Shown here piece by piece: positions 42,555-49,933 of a DNA stretch of 64,000 nt. Source of the DNA: Massilia sp. CFBP 13721. Lineage in GTDB: Bacteria; Pseudomonadota; Gammaproteobacteria; Burkholderiales; Burkholderiaceae_D. Positions within the stretch are counted from its first letter, which is position 1; each line of letters starts with the position of its first letter. The position numbers were made by a program, and so were the translations under genes. Where the stretch lies: positions 62,001 to 126,000 of the forward strand of contig NZ_JACYUY010000008.1 of assembly GCF_014842025.1 (NCBI RefSeq), read 5' to 3'. The notes beneath the pieces were generated by a model that was given only the letters and a program-made list of their open reading frames with translations, did no database searches and was not told the DNA's origin.

Positions 42555-42872
42555 ATGAACTTGTCGAAAGTAGCGATCGCACTATTGGCTTTCGCAGTAT
42601 TCTCAAACTCGCGGGCGGGCGACTATAGCAACGCTTATGAGAAGCAGAGCCGATGTGAAAGTGCAGGTAAATTAGCACAGTCATATTACAGGTCTGATAC
42701 GAAGGCATTGAGATCAGCTGCAGCGAACATCGACAGGCAGGTTAAGAAAAAGGAAGTCTCACGGATGCTGGGTGAGAAGACGAAATATATCCTCTTTCTA
42801 GGCAATCAGGCGAAATCGCCTAATGATGCTTATATGAGCGCCTGGGCCTGGTGCATGGACCAAGATGAGTAA
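42555..42872 (+). CDS. Small exported protein expressed with cI
   Basis: 105 residues. Signal peptide MNLSKVAIALLAFAVFSNSRAG, with likely cleavage after SRA. Mature part about 83 residues with two Cys (SRCESAGK, AWCMDQDE), able to form a disulphide, and a helical middle. Third gene behind cI, so probably made in the lysogen: candidate lysogenic-conversion factor. No family recognised. Confidence 0.65.
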   Translation: MNLSKVAIALLAFAVFSNSRAGDYSNAYEKQSRCESAGKLAQSYYRSDTKALRSAAANIDRQVKKKEVSRMLGEKTKYILFLGNQAKSPNDAYMSAWAWCMDQDE

Positions 42873-42942
42873 TTCTTCTGCACTATCTGTAGCAGTCAAC
42901 CTGCCCTGACAACATCACGACTTGCACCTCAGCCATTTCACG

Positions 42943-42966
42943 AACCCCGCCAGCGGGGTTTTTTTT
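42943..42966 (+). terminator. Rho-independent terminator of the cI operon
   Basis: Stem AACCCCG / CGGGGTT with 4-base loop followed by TTTTTT. It isolates the lysogen operon from the early operon promoter 60 bases downstream. Confidence 0.88.
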
Positions 42967-42987
42967 CGCCTCAACGCCTCACACGAG

Positions 42988-43017
42988 AACAAAGTTAGCA
43001 AAATTCTGAACTTTGTT
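42988..43017. promoter_or_regulatory. Perfect 9-bp dyad upstream of rightward promoter
   Basis: AACAAAGTT (42988-42996) and AACTTTGTT (43009-43017), 12-base spacer, ending 10 bp upstream of the -35. Different from the CI operator motif, so a site for a second regulator (for example the CII-like protein) is possible. Confidence 0.55.
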
Positions 43018-43056
43018 TAGTAAGTACTTGACCATCGGTTTAGTATTCGCTAAAGT
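43016..43056 (+). promoter_or_regulatory. Rightward early promoter with CI operators
   Basis: -35 TTGACC (43028-43033), 17 bases, -10 TAAAGT (43051-43056). Operator TTTAG-TATTCG-CTAAA at 43039-43054 and a weaker one at 43016-43031 cover both boxes. The 29-base promoter block is nearly identical to the cro promoter. Drives 43107-49588. Confidence 0.78.
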
Positions 43057-43106
43057 CCTCCTGACCAAACGAGCCCAGCACCCGCCAGGCATTCTCAGGA
43101 GAGCAC

Positions 43107-43259
43107 ATGCGAACCTTCCACGTCACCGTCCGCACCGCCGGGCGCCCTACCGAATACATCGACATCACGTCCCAGTCCGCTGCTGAAGCCTGGGACCGTG
43201 CAGCTGCACGTGTTGGCGATGAGCCATGCGGCATCACCGTGATGACGGGAGGCCGTTGA
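43107..43259 (+). CDS. Small first gene of rightward early operon, 50 aa
   Basis: ATG 43107 preceded by AGGAGA, stop at 43257-43259 overlapping the next ATG (TGATG). Sequence MRTFHVTVRTAGRPTEY...SAAEAWDRAAARVGDEPC is a compact beta-beta-alpha pattern common in phage early mini-proteins. Unknown role. Confidence 0.6.
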   Translation: MRTFHVTVRTAGRPTEYIDITSQSAAEAWDRAAARVGDEPCGITVMTGGR

Positions 43260-44011
43260 TGGACGCGCAGATCCGCCCTCGCAATCCGGTAGGGATGCCA
43301 TCCCCAGGACGCCGGACTGGCACGCTTCGTTTGGCACCGAAGGACACCGCCACATCCCTGCGCAAAGCAATCCTCGACTGCGCGCTCCAGGCAACGGCCG
43401 CCGAGCCGACCGATACCGACGCTCGCCTGCACAGCTTCATCGCGAAGCTGTCCGGCACGATGGAAGGCCTGGGCGAGCGCGAGCTGGACGCCGCCCTGTG
43501 GAACCTGATGACAACCCACCGCCAGCCGACCGCCGACGAGCAGCTCGGCATCGACTGGTGGAACGGCCTTACCGAGGAGCGCCGTGCGCACTGGCTGCGC
43601 GTTGCCAACTCCGCCGCCCCCTTCGCCGCCTGGCAGGCCTTCTGCGCGGCCGAGAGCGACCTGGCGGTGGACGGCGTGAACGAAACCGTCTTGCCCGGGT
43701 GGGCCTCGTTCCACCAAGCCTGGAAGGGTGGCCATCTCTCTGTGCCCTACTGCTCGTGCTTGAGCGAAGACCTGTATATCGCCTACCGCCGCTGGGTTGA
43801 CAAAAGCGGTGAGACGCCGCTGACGCTGTCCAAGTTCGCCGCGTTGATGGCCACGCGGGAGCGCAAGGCGCGACTCAACGTCGCGGCAGGTGCGAGCGAC
43901 AAGACGATCAGGGCGGTATTTATCGTCGACAACCCGAATGAGACGGGCGGCCAGGCGGAGCAGATCGCACGCTTCCACACCACCGTAGACGCCCCCGCCA
44001 GCAGGGGCTGA
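43259..44011 (+). CDS. Early protein sharing a domain with the primase-helicase
   Basis: 250 residues from ATG 43259 (overlap with the preceding stop). The N-terminal ~90 residues are basic then helical, unrecognised. Residues ~144-240 closely repeat the C-terminal domain of the 37564-40296 protein: both have PYCSCLSEDLYI, RW.DKSGE.PLTL.KFA.LM and IVDNP/VVDNP. The shared unit may be a DNA-binding or protein-docking module. A competitor, loader or regulator of replication is an inference. Confidence 0.7.
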   Translation: MDAQIRPRNPVGMPSPGRRTGTLRLAPKDTATSLRKAILDCALQATAAEPTDTDARLHSFIAKLSGTMEGLGERELDAALWNLMTTHRQPTADEQLGIDWWNGLTEERRAHWLRVANSAAPFAAWQAFCAAESDLAVDGVNETVLPGWASFHQAWKGGHLSVPYCSCLSEDLYIAYRRWVDKSGETPLTLSKFAALMATRERKARLNVAAGASDKTIRAVFIVDNPNETGGQAEQIARFHTTVDAPASRG

Positions 44012-44012
44012 C

Positions 44013-44201
44013 ATGCACCGCATCTCGCCCGACGCAGCCGCCCTGGAAGTCGCACACCACATGCTGCGCACCCCGCAACCGCTGGACGAGATGCTCAAGA
44101 ACCCCAGCCTCAAGATCATCCTCGAGGCAGTCGCCCGCCGGCACATGCAGCGCCGCGCGCGCATCGACGTGAAGAAGCTGCAAGCCAACGACAACGATTA
44201 G
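44013..44201 (+). CDS. Small phage protein, 62 aa
   Basis: All-helical, basic C-terminus (AVARRHMQRRARIDVKKLQ). One base after the preceding stop. Unrecognised. Confidence 0.5.
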   Translation: MHRISPDAAALEVAHHMLRTPQPLDEMLKNPSLKIILEAVARRHMQRRARIDVKKLQANDND

Positions 44202-44211
44202 CGAGATCCAA

Positions 44212-44469
44212 ATGAAGAAGACCACTTCCATCACAAACCAGAACGCCGGCATCGTGATCCACGGCCCTTCCGGCTGCGGGAAGACCCGTAACGCCGCCGC
44301 GCTCGCACGCCATTACGGCAAGTCCTCGATCCTGGACGACTGGACTCCACGTCCGGGTGCGAAGCTGCAGGCCAACGTGCTCGCTTTGACCAATGAATCC
44401 CCGGCGCCGCTGGGCGCAATTGCCTTTTCCGACGCGATGTATGCGGCCGGACTCAGTCGTCGTCCATGA
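44212..44469 (+). CDS. Mini P-loop protein, 85 aa
   Basis: A complete Walker A, GPSGCGKT (residues 18-25), after a short strand GIVIH and before ALARHYG, but only ~60 residues follow: one DD (SILDD) could be a Walker-B-like element and there is no room for a full ATPase. Either a minimal NTP-binding protein or a remnant. The 3' end overlaps an opposite-strand gene by 17 bases. Confidence 0.55.
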   Translation: MKKTTSITNQNAGIVIHGPSGCGKTRNAAALARHYGKSSILDDWTPRPGAKLQANVLALTNESPAPLGAIAFSDAMYAAGLSRRP

Positions 44470-44773
44470 CCTCCAACTTGGCAAGCACTTTGAGACGTTT
44501 CGAATATGCCTCCCAGTTGGCAGGACTTTCGGTCGGAATACAGCCGTCGTTGTACAGATAGATGACATCGACTGAATCCGAATCACGGGCAGACATTGCC
44601 TTGGCTTTTGCCGCAGTGACGCCCTTCAGACGCTGGGCAGTTGGGTGGCTTTCATAGACGACCCAGTCCTCGCGCGGATTGCCGAGTGGCTTGTAATAGC
44701 GGTTCAAAACGATGTAGCGCCCATCACCCAGGCGCTGCAAGCAATAGGGCAAATATTGATGGCGAACGGTCAC
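44453..44773 (-). CDS. Opposite-strand hypothetical protein within early operon
   Basis: 106 residues from GTG 44773, preferred because AGAGGGG lies ~7 bases upstream; the frame is open to an ATG at 44821. Body: LQRLGDGRYIVLNRYYKPLGNP..DWVVYESHPTAQRLKG, a pattern I recognise from unnamed phage proteins. Acidic end. More AT-rich than neighbours; the only gene against the operon direction, so perhaps an independently expressed moron. Confidence 0.6.
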   Translation of the reverse strand: MTVRHQYLPYCLQRLGDGRYIVLNRYYKPLGNPREDWVVYESHPTAQRLKGVTAAKAKAMSARDSDSVDVIYLYNDGCIPTESPANWEAYSKRLKVLAKLEVMDDD

Positions 44774-44844
44774 GGTTTCCCCTCTAAAAAATAACGATTT
44801 AACCACGATTCGCATCACCAACCCGAGAAAGGATCAAAAACCCC

Positions 44845-45195
44845 ATGAGCAAGAAAGCATTCGCCGTCTTCCTGCAGGAGCTGTGCGACGGCCGCACCCA
44901 CGCCGAGCTGAGCGATCAGCTGGCCACCCTCCTCGAGAAGGTCAAGGAAACCGGCAAGGGCGGCGAGCTGACCCTGAAGCTGAAGGTGAAGCCAGCCGGC
45001 CGCGGCGCCGACGTCGACAAGATCGTGATCGGCGACAGCGTCACCCTGAAGCTGCCGAATCCGGAGCGCGGCGAGGACTTCTTCTGGCTGACCGAAGACC
45101 ACGACCTGTCGCGCAATCACCCGCGCCAGGGAAACCTCGAACTGCGCGACGCCACCCCATCCCAACCCATCACCTTTAAGGAAGCAACGAAGTGA
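44845..45195 (+). CDS. Early phage protein, 116 aa
   Basis: MSKKAFAVFLQELCDGRTHAELSDQLATLLEKVKETGKGGELTLKLKVKP: a helical N-terminus then beta strands. Found next to DUF2303 genes in many prophages. Stop overlaps the DUF2303 GTG start. Function unknown. Confidence 0.65.
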   Translation: MSKKAFAVFLQELCDGRTHAELSDQLATLLEKVKETGKGGELTLKLKVKPAGRGADVDKIVIGDSVTLKLPNPERGEDFFWLTEDHDLSRNHPRQGNLELRDATPSQPITFKEATK

Positions 45196-46016
45196 ACGAC
45201 AACAATAACGGCCTGGCCAAGGCCATCCAAGAGATCGGCGCCCTGGCGAATGCAGCCGCGGCATTCCAGGAAGTCGAAGGCACTACGCACCTGGTGGTCC
45301 CCGAAGGCTATAAGCACATCGACCTCACCGGCGCGATCGAGAAGATCGGCGACGGCCCACGCCGCAAGACCGGCACCGTCCACCTGAGCGAGATCGCCAG
45401 CTTCAACGTGTTCTGCGCCGACCAGGGCGAGACCGGACAGGTCTACATCTACGCCGACCCGGAAGCGCGCACGCTGACTGCGGTGCTGAACGATCACGTG
45501 CACGGCGACGAGGCGGCCGGCTGGCGTGACTACCGCGCCATCTTCAAGGCCGAGCTGAGCCGCGAGTTCGAGACCTGGATGCGCCACAACAAGAAGGTGA
45601 TGGAACAGGAAGAGTTCGCCATCTTCCTCGAAGACAACATTGCCGACGTGGTCGAGCCGTCTGGCGAAACGCTGCTGCAGGTCGCGCTGACGCTGCAGGC
45701 TAAGACCGAGGTCAACTTCAGCAGCCAACGCCGCCTCGACAACGGCCAGGTGCAGTTCACCTACAGCGAAACGATCGACGCGCGCGCCACCGGCGGCTCG
45801 ATCGAGATCCCGCGCGAGTTTGCGATCGGCGCCCGCCTCTTCAAGAACGGCGACGGCTACAAGGTGCGTGCGCGCCTGAAGTACCGCCTCGGCGCCGGCA
45901 AGGTCAAGTTCTGGTACGAGCTGGACCGCGCCGAGAACGTCATCGAGGACGCCTTCCAGGCATACGTCAACCAGGCACGCGAGAACGGCTTCACCGTCCT
46001 CTTCGGCAAACCATAA
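45192..46016 (+). CDS. DUF2303 family protein (YfdQ-like)
   Basis: 274 residues from GTG 45192 (GTGA overlap). HLVVPEGYKHIDLT, FADQGETGQVYIYAD-type strand and DYRAIFKAELSREFETWMRHNKKVMEQEEFAIFLEDN are characteristic of DUF2303. Role unknown; common in phage early operons. Confidence 0.82.
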   Translation: MNDNNNGLAKAIQEIGALANAAAAFQEVEGTTHLVVPEGYKHIDLTGAIEKIGDGPRRKTGTVHLSEIASFNVFCADQGETGQVYIYADPEARTLTAVLNDHVHGDEAAGWRDYRAIFKAELSREFETWMRHNKKVMEQEEFAIFLEDNIADVVEPSGETLLQVALTLQAKTEVNFSSQRRLDNGQVQFTYSETIDARATGGSIEIPREFAIGARLFKNGDGYKVRARLKYRLGAGKVKFWYELDRAENVIEDAFQAYVNQARENGFTVLFGKP

Positions 46017-46030
46017 CGAAAGACCCTGCC

Positions 46031-46414
46031 ATGCACAAACGAGCATTCCAGAAGGGCGCGCGCATCCCGATGACCGCCGAGACCTACAGCCGCCTGGCGC
46101 TCCAGCTGCGCATGGCAGGCGAAGCGCTGATCACCCACCCTACCCCTGACACCTACAACCAGCTGACGAAGATGCTGGCCACGCTGGTGCGCGCGAAGAT
46201 GGACAGCCCGGCCATCGACGACGCGAACAAGGCCCTGTCGGACATTTGCGATCGCTTCGAAGAGGAAGGCCGCATCTACGTCACCGACGACGAAGCCGTG
46301 CGCATTCGCCAGGCGGTCGCGCGCCTGGACAGCCAACTGCCGAACGTGGCAGTCAACCACTTCCGCCAGGCCGTGGTCGAGGTCGAAGTCTTTTGCGCCA
46401 GCGTCGGCGCCTGA
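46031..46414 (+). CDS. Hypothetical helical early protein, 127 aa
   Basis: Helical throughout: SRLALQLRMAGEALITHPTPDTYNQLTKMLATLVRAKM... Known only as a hypothetical protein near methyltransferase genes of prophages. No motif. Confidence 0.55.
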   Translation: MHKRAFQKGARIPMTAETYSRLALQLRMAGEALITHPTPDTYNQLTKMLATLVRAKMDSPAIDDANKALSDICDRFEEEGRIYVTDDEAVRIRQAVARLDSQLPNVAVNHFRQAVVEVEVFCASVGA

Positions 46415-46427
46415 ACGGGAGCAGCCC

Positions 46428-46739
46428 ATGAATGCACGCATTCCAACCACCCAGCCGGCCGCCCAGGAGCGCGAGGGCGTCGTGTTTGTCCTGCTGCCGC
46501 TGGACGAGCAGACCCGCATCATCCTCGGCCGCCCGAACTTCGCCTGCGTCCAGACGGCGCAGCGCATGCGCGAGCTGGGGCACAAGATCGAACGGCGCTC
46601 TGCCGACGAGCAGGCGGCCGTGCTTCACCTGCACCTGACCATGTACCAGAAGCACGGCGCCGCATGGCTCGAGCACACGCTCAAGTACCTAGAACAGGGC
46701 CAGCCGGTGGCCGCTGCTACTGAAGAGGCCGCGGCGTAA
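46428..46739 (+). CDS. Hypothetical early protein, 103 aa
   Basis: An N-terminal strand-rich part (GVVFVLLPLDEQTRIILGRP) is followed by helices with an acidic Ala-rich end. TAATG coupling to the methyltransferase gene. Unrecognised. Confidence 0.55.
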   Translation: MNARIPTTQPAAQEREGVVFVLLPLDEQTRIILGRPNFACVQTAQRMRELGHKIERRSADEQAAVLHLHLTMYQKHGAAWLEHTLKYLEQGQPVAAATEEAAA

Positions 46740-48628
46740 TGAAGCGCGACGCCTTCACCTTCGACCTCGGCTTCGGCCCCGAACGCATCGCCGACAACTT
46801 CGCTGGCGGCGGCGGCGCCAGCGAGGCAATCCGCCAGGCATTCGGTCGCGATCCGGACATCGCCATCAACCACGATGGCGAGGCCCTGGCCATGCACGCC
46901 GCGAACCACCCGACCACGCGCCACCTCACCGAGGACGTCTTCCTGGTGGATCCGCTGCGCGAGCTCGGCGACGGCCCGCTCGGCGCGGTCTGGTTTTCCC
47001 CGACGTGCACTCACTTCTCGAAGGCGAAAGGCTTCAATATCCTCGACCAGAAGACGCGCGGCCTGGCGTGGGTCACGTACAAATGGGGCGTGCTGTTGGC
47101 GCCGCGCCTGATGTTCCTTGAGAACGTGGAAGAATTCCAGGGCTGGGGACCGCTGGACGATCACGGCCGGCCGATCAAGGCTCTGAAGGGCCGCACGTTC
47201 GAGGCGTTCGTGCTGGGCCTGACCACGGGCCTGCCGAAGGACCACCCCGACCTGCCGGAGATCGTCAAGACGCTGGGCCCGGACTTCCCGGTCGAGCGCA
47301 TCATCGCCGGGCTGGGTTACAAGGTCGAGTGGCGCGTTCTGCGTGCATGCGACTTTGGCGCCGGCACCATCCGCAAGCGACTGTTCATGGTCATGCGCCG
47401 AGACGGCATCGCGATCCGCTGGCCAGAGCCGACGCATGGCGACCCGAACTCGCTGGGCGTCAAGTCGGGCAAGCTGCTGCCGTTCGTGACCGCCGCCGAC
47501 TGCATCGACTGGTCGATCCCTTGCCGCTCGATCTTCGATCGCAAGAAGCCGCTGGCGGAAGCGACGCTGCGCCGTGTCGGGCGCGGGTTCGAGCGCTACG
47601 TCAAGAACGCGGCGCGGCCATATATCGTGGGCGCCGGAGGGCCAGCATACGCCGGCAAGCCAGCGACCATCGACAAGCCAATCGGTACGCTGACGACGGA
47701 GAATCATCGGTCAGTTGTTGTCCCGCACGTCACCAAGTTTTATGGCGGCAGTACTGGCCACGCTTGCGACGAACCACTGGCGACGATCACGTCCGGTGCC
47801 GGAGCCGCCCGGCCAGCTGGGGCCGCTCACAGTCTCGGGCTGGTCACGGCCTCGCTGGTCCAGTACTACAAGAGCGGTAGCCAGAACGTGCCGGCGGACC
47901 GGCCGATGCCTACCATCGTGACGAAGGACCGCGTCGGCGTTACCTGCGCCTACCTGGCGAAGCACTACAAGGGCGTGATCGGCGCCAGTGTCGAGCAGCC
48001 TACTCCGACCGTGACAACATCGGACCACACCTCGCTCATCACCGCGCACTTGGTGGGCATCGACAACCAGAGCAACGGCGCCCGCGACACATGGGACGTC
48101 GCCCAGCCGCTGAACACGATCGTGACCGAGAATCGCCATGCGGTCGTGACCAGCAACCTGGTGAAGCTGCGCGGCACCAGCACCGCAGCTGCCGTCGATG
48201 CGCCGCTGGGCGCCATCACAGCCGGCGGCCAGCATCACGCCGAGATGCGCACCACGCTCGCCCACCCTGGCCATACCGCTGCGCGACGTGAGTTGATCCG
48301 CGCTTTCCTTCGTGCGTACTGCCCGAGCCTGAAGGATGCCGAGTTCCCTGAACTGGTGACGATCGATGGCGTGGTCTATGAGGTGGTCGACATCGGCCTG
48401 CGCATGCTGGTGCCGCGCGAGCTGGCCAACGCGCAGGGCTTCCCGCGCAGCTACATCCTGGACCCGTTCTTCACGAAGATCTGCAAGCGCGGCCGCACCG
48501 TCACCCGGCGCCTCTCCGGCAGCGCGCAGGTGCGCATGATCGGCAACAGCGTGGCGCCGCCGCCGGCCGTCGCCGTCATCCGGGCCAACATCGCATACGA
48601 AGCCGAGCTGACGCGCTTGGCTGCCTGA
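46739..48628 (+). CDS. DNA (cytosine-5) methyltransferase
   Basis: 629 residues. Motif I IADNFAGGGGAS (18-28), motif IV with catalytic C90 (FSPTCTHFS; Thr replaces the usual Pro before Cys), motif VI ENV (128-130), and RMIGNSVAPPPAVAVI (motif X). The target-recognition part (~310-510) carries about six degenerate copies of a P-L-x-T-I-V-T-x-x-R-H-x-V-V unit, a feature of a phage subgroup. No restriction partner nearby, so probably protects phage DNA. Confidence 0.92.
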   Translation: MKRDAFTFDLGFGPERIADNFAGGGGASEAIRQAFGRDPDIAINHDGEALAMHAANHPTTRHLTEDVFLVDPLRELGDGPLGAVWFSPTCTHFSKAKGFNILDQKTRGLAWVTYKWGVLLAPRLMFLENVEEFQGWGPLDDHGRPIKALKGRTFEAFVLGLTTGLPKDHPDLPEIVKTLGPDFPVERIIAGLGYKVEWRVLRACDFGAGTIRKRLFMVMRRDGIAIRWPEPTHGDPNSLGVKSGKLLPFVTAADCIDWSIPCRSIFDRKKPLAEATLRRVGRGFERYVKNAARPYIVGAGGPAYAGKPATIDKPIGTLTTENHRSVVVPHVTKFYGGSTGHACDEPLATITSGAGAARPAGAAHSLGLVTASLVQYYKSGSQNVPADRPMPTIVTKDRVGVTCAYLAKHYKGVIGASVEQPTPTVTTSDHTSLITAHLVGIDNQSNGARDTWDVAQPLNTIVTENRHAVVTSNLVKLRGTSTAAAVDAPLGAITAGGQHHAEMRTTLAHPGHTAARRELIRAFLRAYCPSLKDAEFPELVTIDGVVYEVVDIGLRMLVPRELANAQGFPRSYILDPFFTKICKRGRTVTRRLSGSAQVRMIGNSVAPPPAVAVIRANIAYEAELTRLAA

Positions 48629-48655
48629 TACCACGAAAGACTGGAGATGAACGAC

Positions 48656-49051
48656 ATGACCCAACCAGGCGCCGAGAGCGTCCCTTTAATCGACGTCGAC
48701 GTCCGCGCGCTGCTGTCGGAGATGACCACGTTTGGCGGCACGCTCGTCAGCGGCGATTATCTAGCCACTCGTGCTGCTGCATTGCTCGGAGTCCGAGCTA
48801 CGCACTATCCGGTGCCGCGGTTCGCCGACTTGGACGCGGACACGATCGACCAGGCGATGGACCAGCAGCAAAACTCCGGTGCGTTGGACATGGCAGCGAC
48901 ACTGCAGGAGCGTGAGCACTTCGAGGCACAAATGCGCACCGAAGGCGTCGAGAACTTCATGCGGCGTCCGAGCGGCCGCTACGACAACATGGTGCTCGAG
49001 TGGCACTGGCTGGGATGGCGCGGCCGTGCGCGCGCAGGAGAAGCACCGTGA
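48656..49051 (+). CDS. Hypothetical early protein, 131 aa
   Basis: ATG 48656 is chosen over 48647 because GGAG sits 8 bases before it. Contains LLSEMTTFGGTLVSGDYLATRAAALLG and an acidic helix; the RWYDNM-type end reads GRYDNMVLEWHWLGWRGRA. Unrecognised. Confidence 0.55.
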   Translation: MTQPGAESVPLIDVDVRALLSEMTTFGGTLVSGDYLATRAAALLGVRATHYPVPRFADLDADTIDQAMDQQQNSGALDMAATLQEREHFEAQMRTEGVENFMRRPSGRYDNMVLEWHWLGWRGRARAGEAP

Positions 49052-49323
49052 GCAGCCGAATCAGCAGCTGGGACCAGCGGCGTCTGGCGGCAGCATGCCT
49101 CAATCCGGGCGCGACGATGGGCCGGCACGCCGGCATCCAGCGTGAAAGTCCGGTGGGCGCCTACTCGCCGATGCGCAACTGCCAAGGCCCATGCCGCCGG
49201 CGCCGCTCGCATACGCAGTTTACCGGCGCGAACACGATGTGTAACCAGTGCGTGCTGCGAACGCCCAAAGCGTCAGAACCAGAATATAAGCGTGTTAAAG
49301 ATGAGGAACGAAATGATGCATAA
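49048..49323 (+). CDS. Small Cys-rich protein (GTG start)
   Basis: 91 residues from GTG 49048 overlapping the previous TGA, with AGGAGAAG upstream. CQGPC and CNQC knuckles (about residues 46-72) make a likely zinc-binding site with a basic stretch between (RRRRSH). Overlaps the next gene by ~10 bases. Confidence 0.55.
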   Translation: MSSRISSWDQRRLAAACLNPGATMGRHAGIQRESPVGAYSPMRNCQGPCRRRRSHTQFTGANTMCNQCVLRTPKASEPEYKRVKDEERNDA

Positions 49324-49588
49324 CGACAGCGAACTGATCACACGGCTGGCCGCCGCACTGGCGCCAATGCTGCGGCCGCCCATCCCTGTCGAGATCGACC
49401 TTTGGGACATCGCCACGATCGCAGCCTTCCTGAAGCGCAGCGAGGCGGTCGTGCGCGAGCGCATGGCCTGCCTGCCTGACTTCCCCAAGGCGATTCGGCT
49501 ACCGTCGACGAAGGCCGCGCGCGGCCAGGCCCTCTACCGCGCACGCGAGGTCATCGCGTGGGCCGCCGGGTACCAGGACAGGAACTGA
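49313..49588 (+). CDS. AlpA-like putative excisionase
   Basis: 91 residues from ATG 49313, GAGG upstream. DIATIAAFLKRSEAVVRERMACLPDFPKAIRLPS....ALYRAREVIAWA is the AlpA/HTH-17 winged-helix pattern (wing Pro-F-P..., final W-helix). Such proteins bend DNA in excision or act as regulators. Located 150 bp inside attR. In circularised phage it would lie just upstream of int. Confidence 0.7.
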   Translation: MMHNDSELITRLAAALAPMLRPPIPVEIDLWDIATIAAFLKRSEAVVRERMACLPDFPKAIRLPSTKAARGQALYRAREVIAWAAGYQDRN

Positions 49589-49591
49589 ATC

Positions 49592-49616
49592 AAGGCCGCT
49601 GCGAAGCGGCCTTTTC
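49592..49616 (+). terminator. Terminator of rightward early operon
   Basis: Stem AAGGCCGCT / AGCGGCCTT with loop GCGA, then TTTTC-ATTT. Closes the operon before attR. The stretch 49589-49933 contains otherwise only arm sites, the att core and featureless host sequence. Confidence 0.85.
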
Positions 49617-49649
49617 ATTTAATTTATACCGTTCCTGTACAATGGACGA

Positions 49650-49701
49650 GTACGCACAGCGATGCTGAGATAGCGAAAAATGACTACGCATAATTTACGC
49701 A
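49650..49701. promoter_or_regulatory. Integrase arm-type sites, right end
   Basis: GTACGCA 49650, CTACGCA 49684 and TTACGCA 49695. The last two are 11 bp apart, the same phasing as the left-end array. Confidence 0.6.
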
Positions 49702-49738
49702 TCGAACCTACAACCTACTGATTATAAACATGTTCTGT

Positions 49739-49758
49739 TTCCGGCTCGGGGCACCAAC
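49739..49758 (+). repeat. attR core, 20-bp direct repeat copy 2
   Basis: Identical to 5978-5997. Upstream of it the tRNA sequence is lost within a few bases, so this is the truncated copy marking the prophage-host boundary. Confidence 0.88.
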
Positions 49759-49933
49759 AGATATGCGCAGCGCCCCATTGGGCTACATGCAAGCCTTCCT
49801 GGACGGCCAAACCTGCTCATCGGTGAAGATGATGTGCAGTTCGTTCATCCATCCCTTCCAGTCATTCCAACGTCCGCCCCGCCTGGTTGCGGACCTGCCC
49901 GATACGCCTGATCACAACCCGAGCAGTCCTGAA

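Larger units (their letters stand above)
5978..49758. mobile_element. Element 2: complete-looking lambdoid-type prophage
   Basis: Bounded by a 20-bp direct repeat (5978-5997 and 49739-49758). Contains integrase, immunity region, replication, packaging, head, tail and lysis modules, and a rightward early operon. No obvious disruption of essential genes is seen except a tandem duplication at 13201-13418, so it could be inducible. The terminase-portal-gpW set indicates a cos-type siphophage. Cargo at 7.3-10.65 kb and the methyltransferase are accessory. Confidence 0.88.

Noticed and set aside
43040-44194. Minus-strand frame across the early promoter and the 43259 gene
   Set aside because: Runs through the promoter-operator block, and the plus-strand protein there is verified by its similarity to the primase C-terminus.
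49759-49933. Gene between attR and the sensor kinase
   Set aside because: Only the antisense mirror of the kinase end and short open stretches without ribosome site are present.
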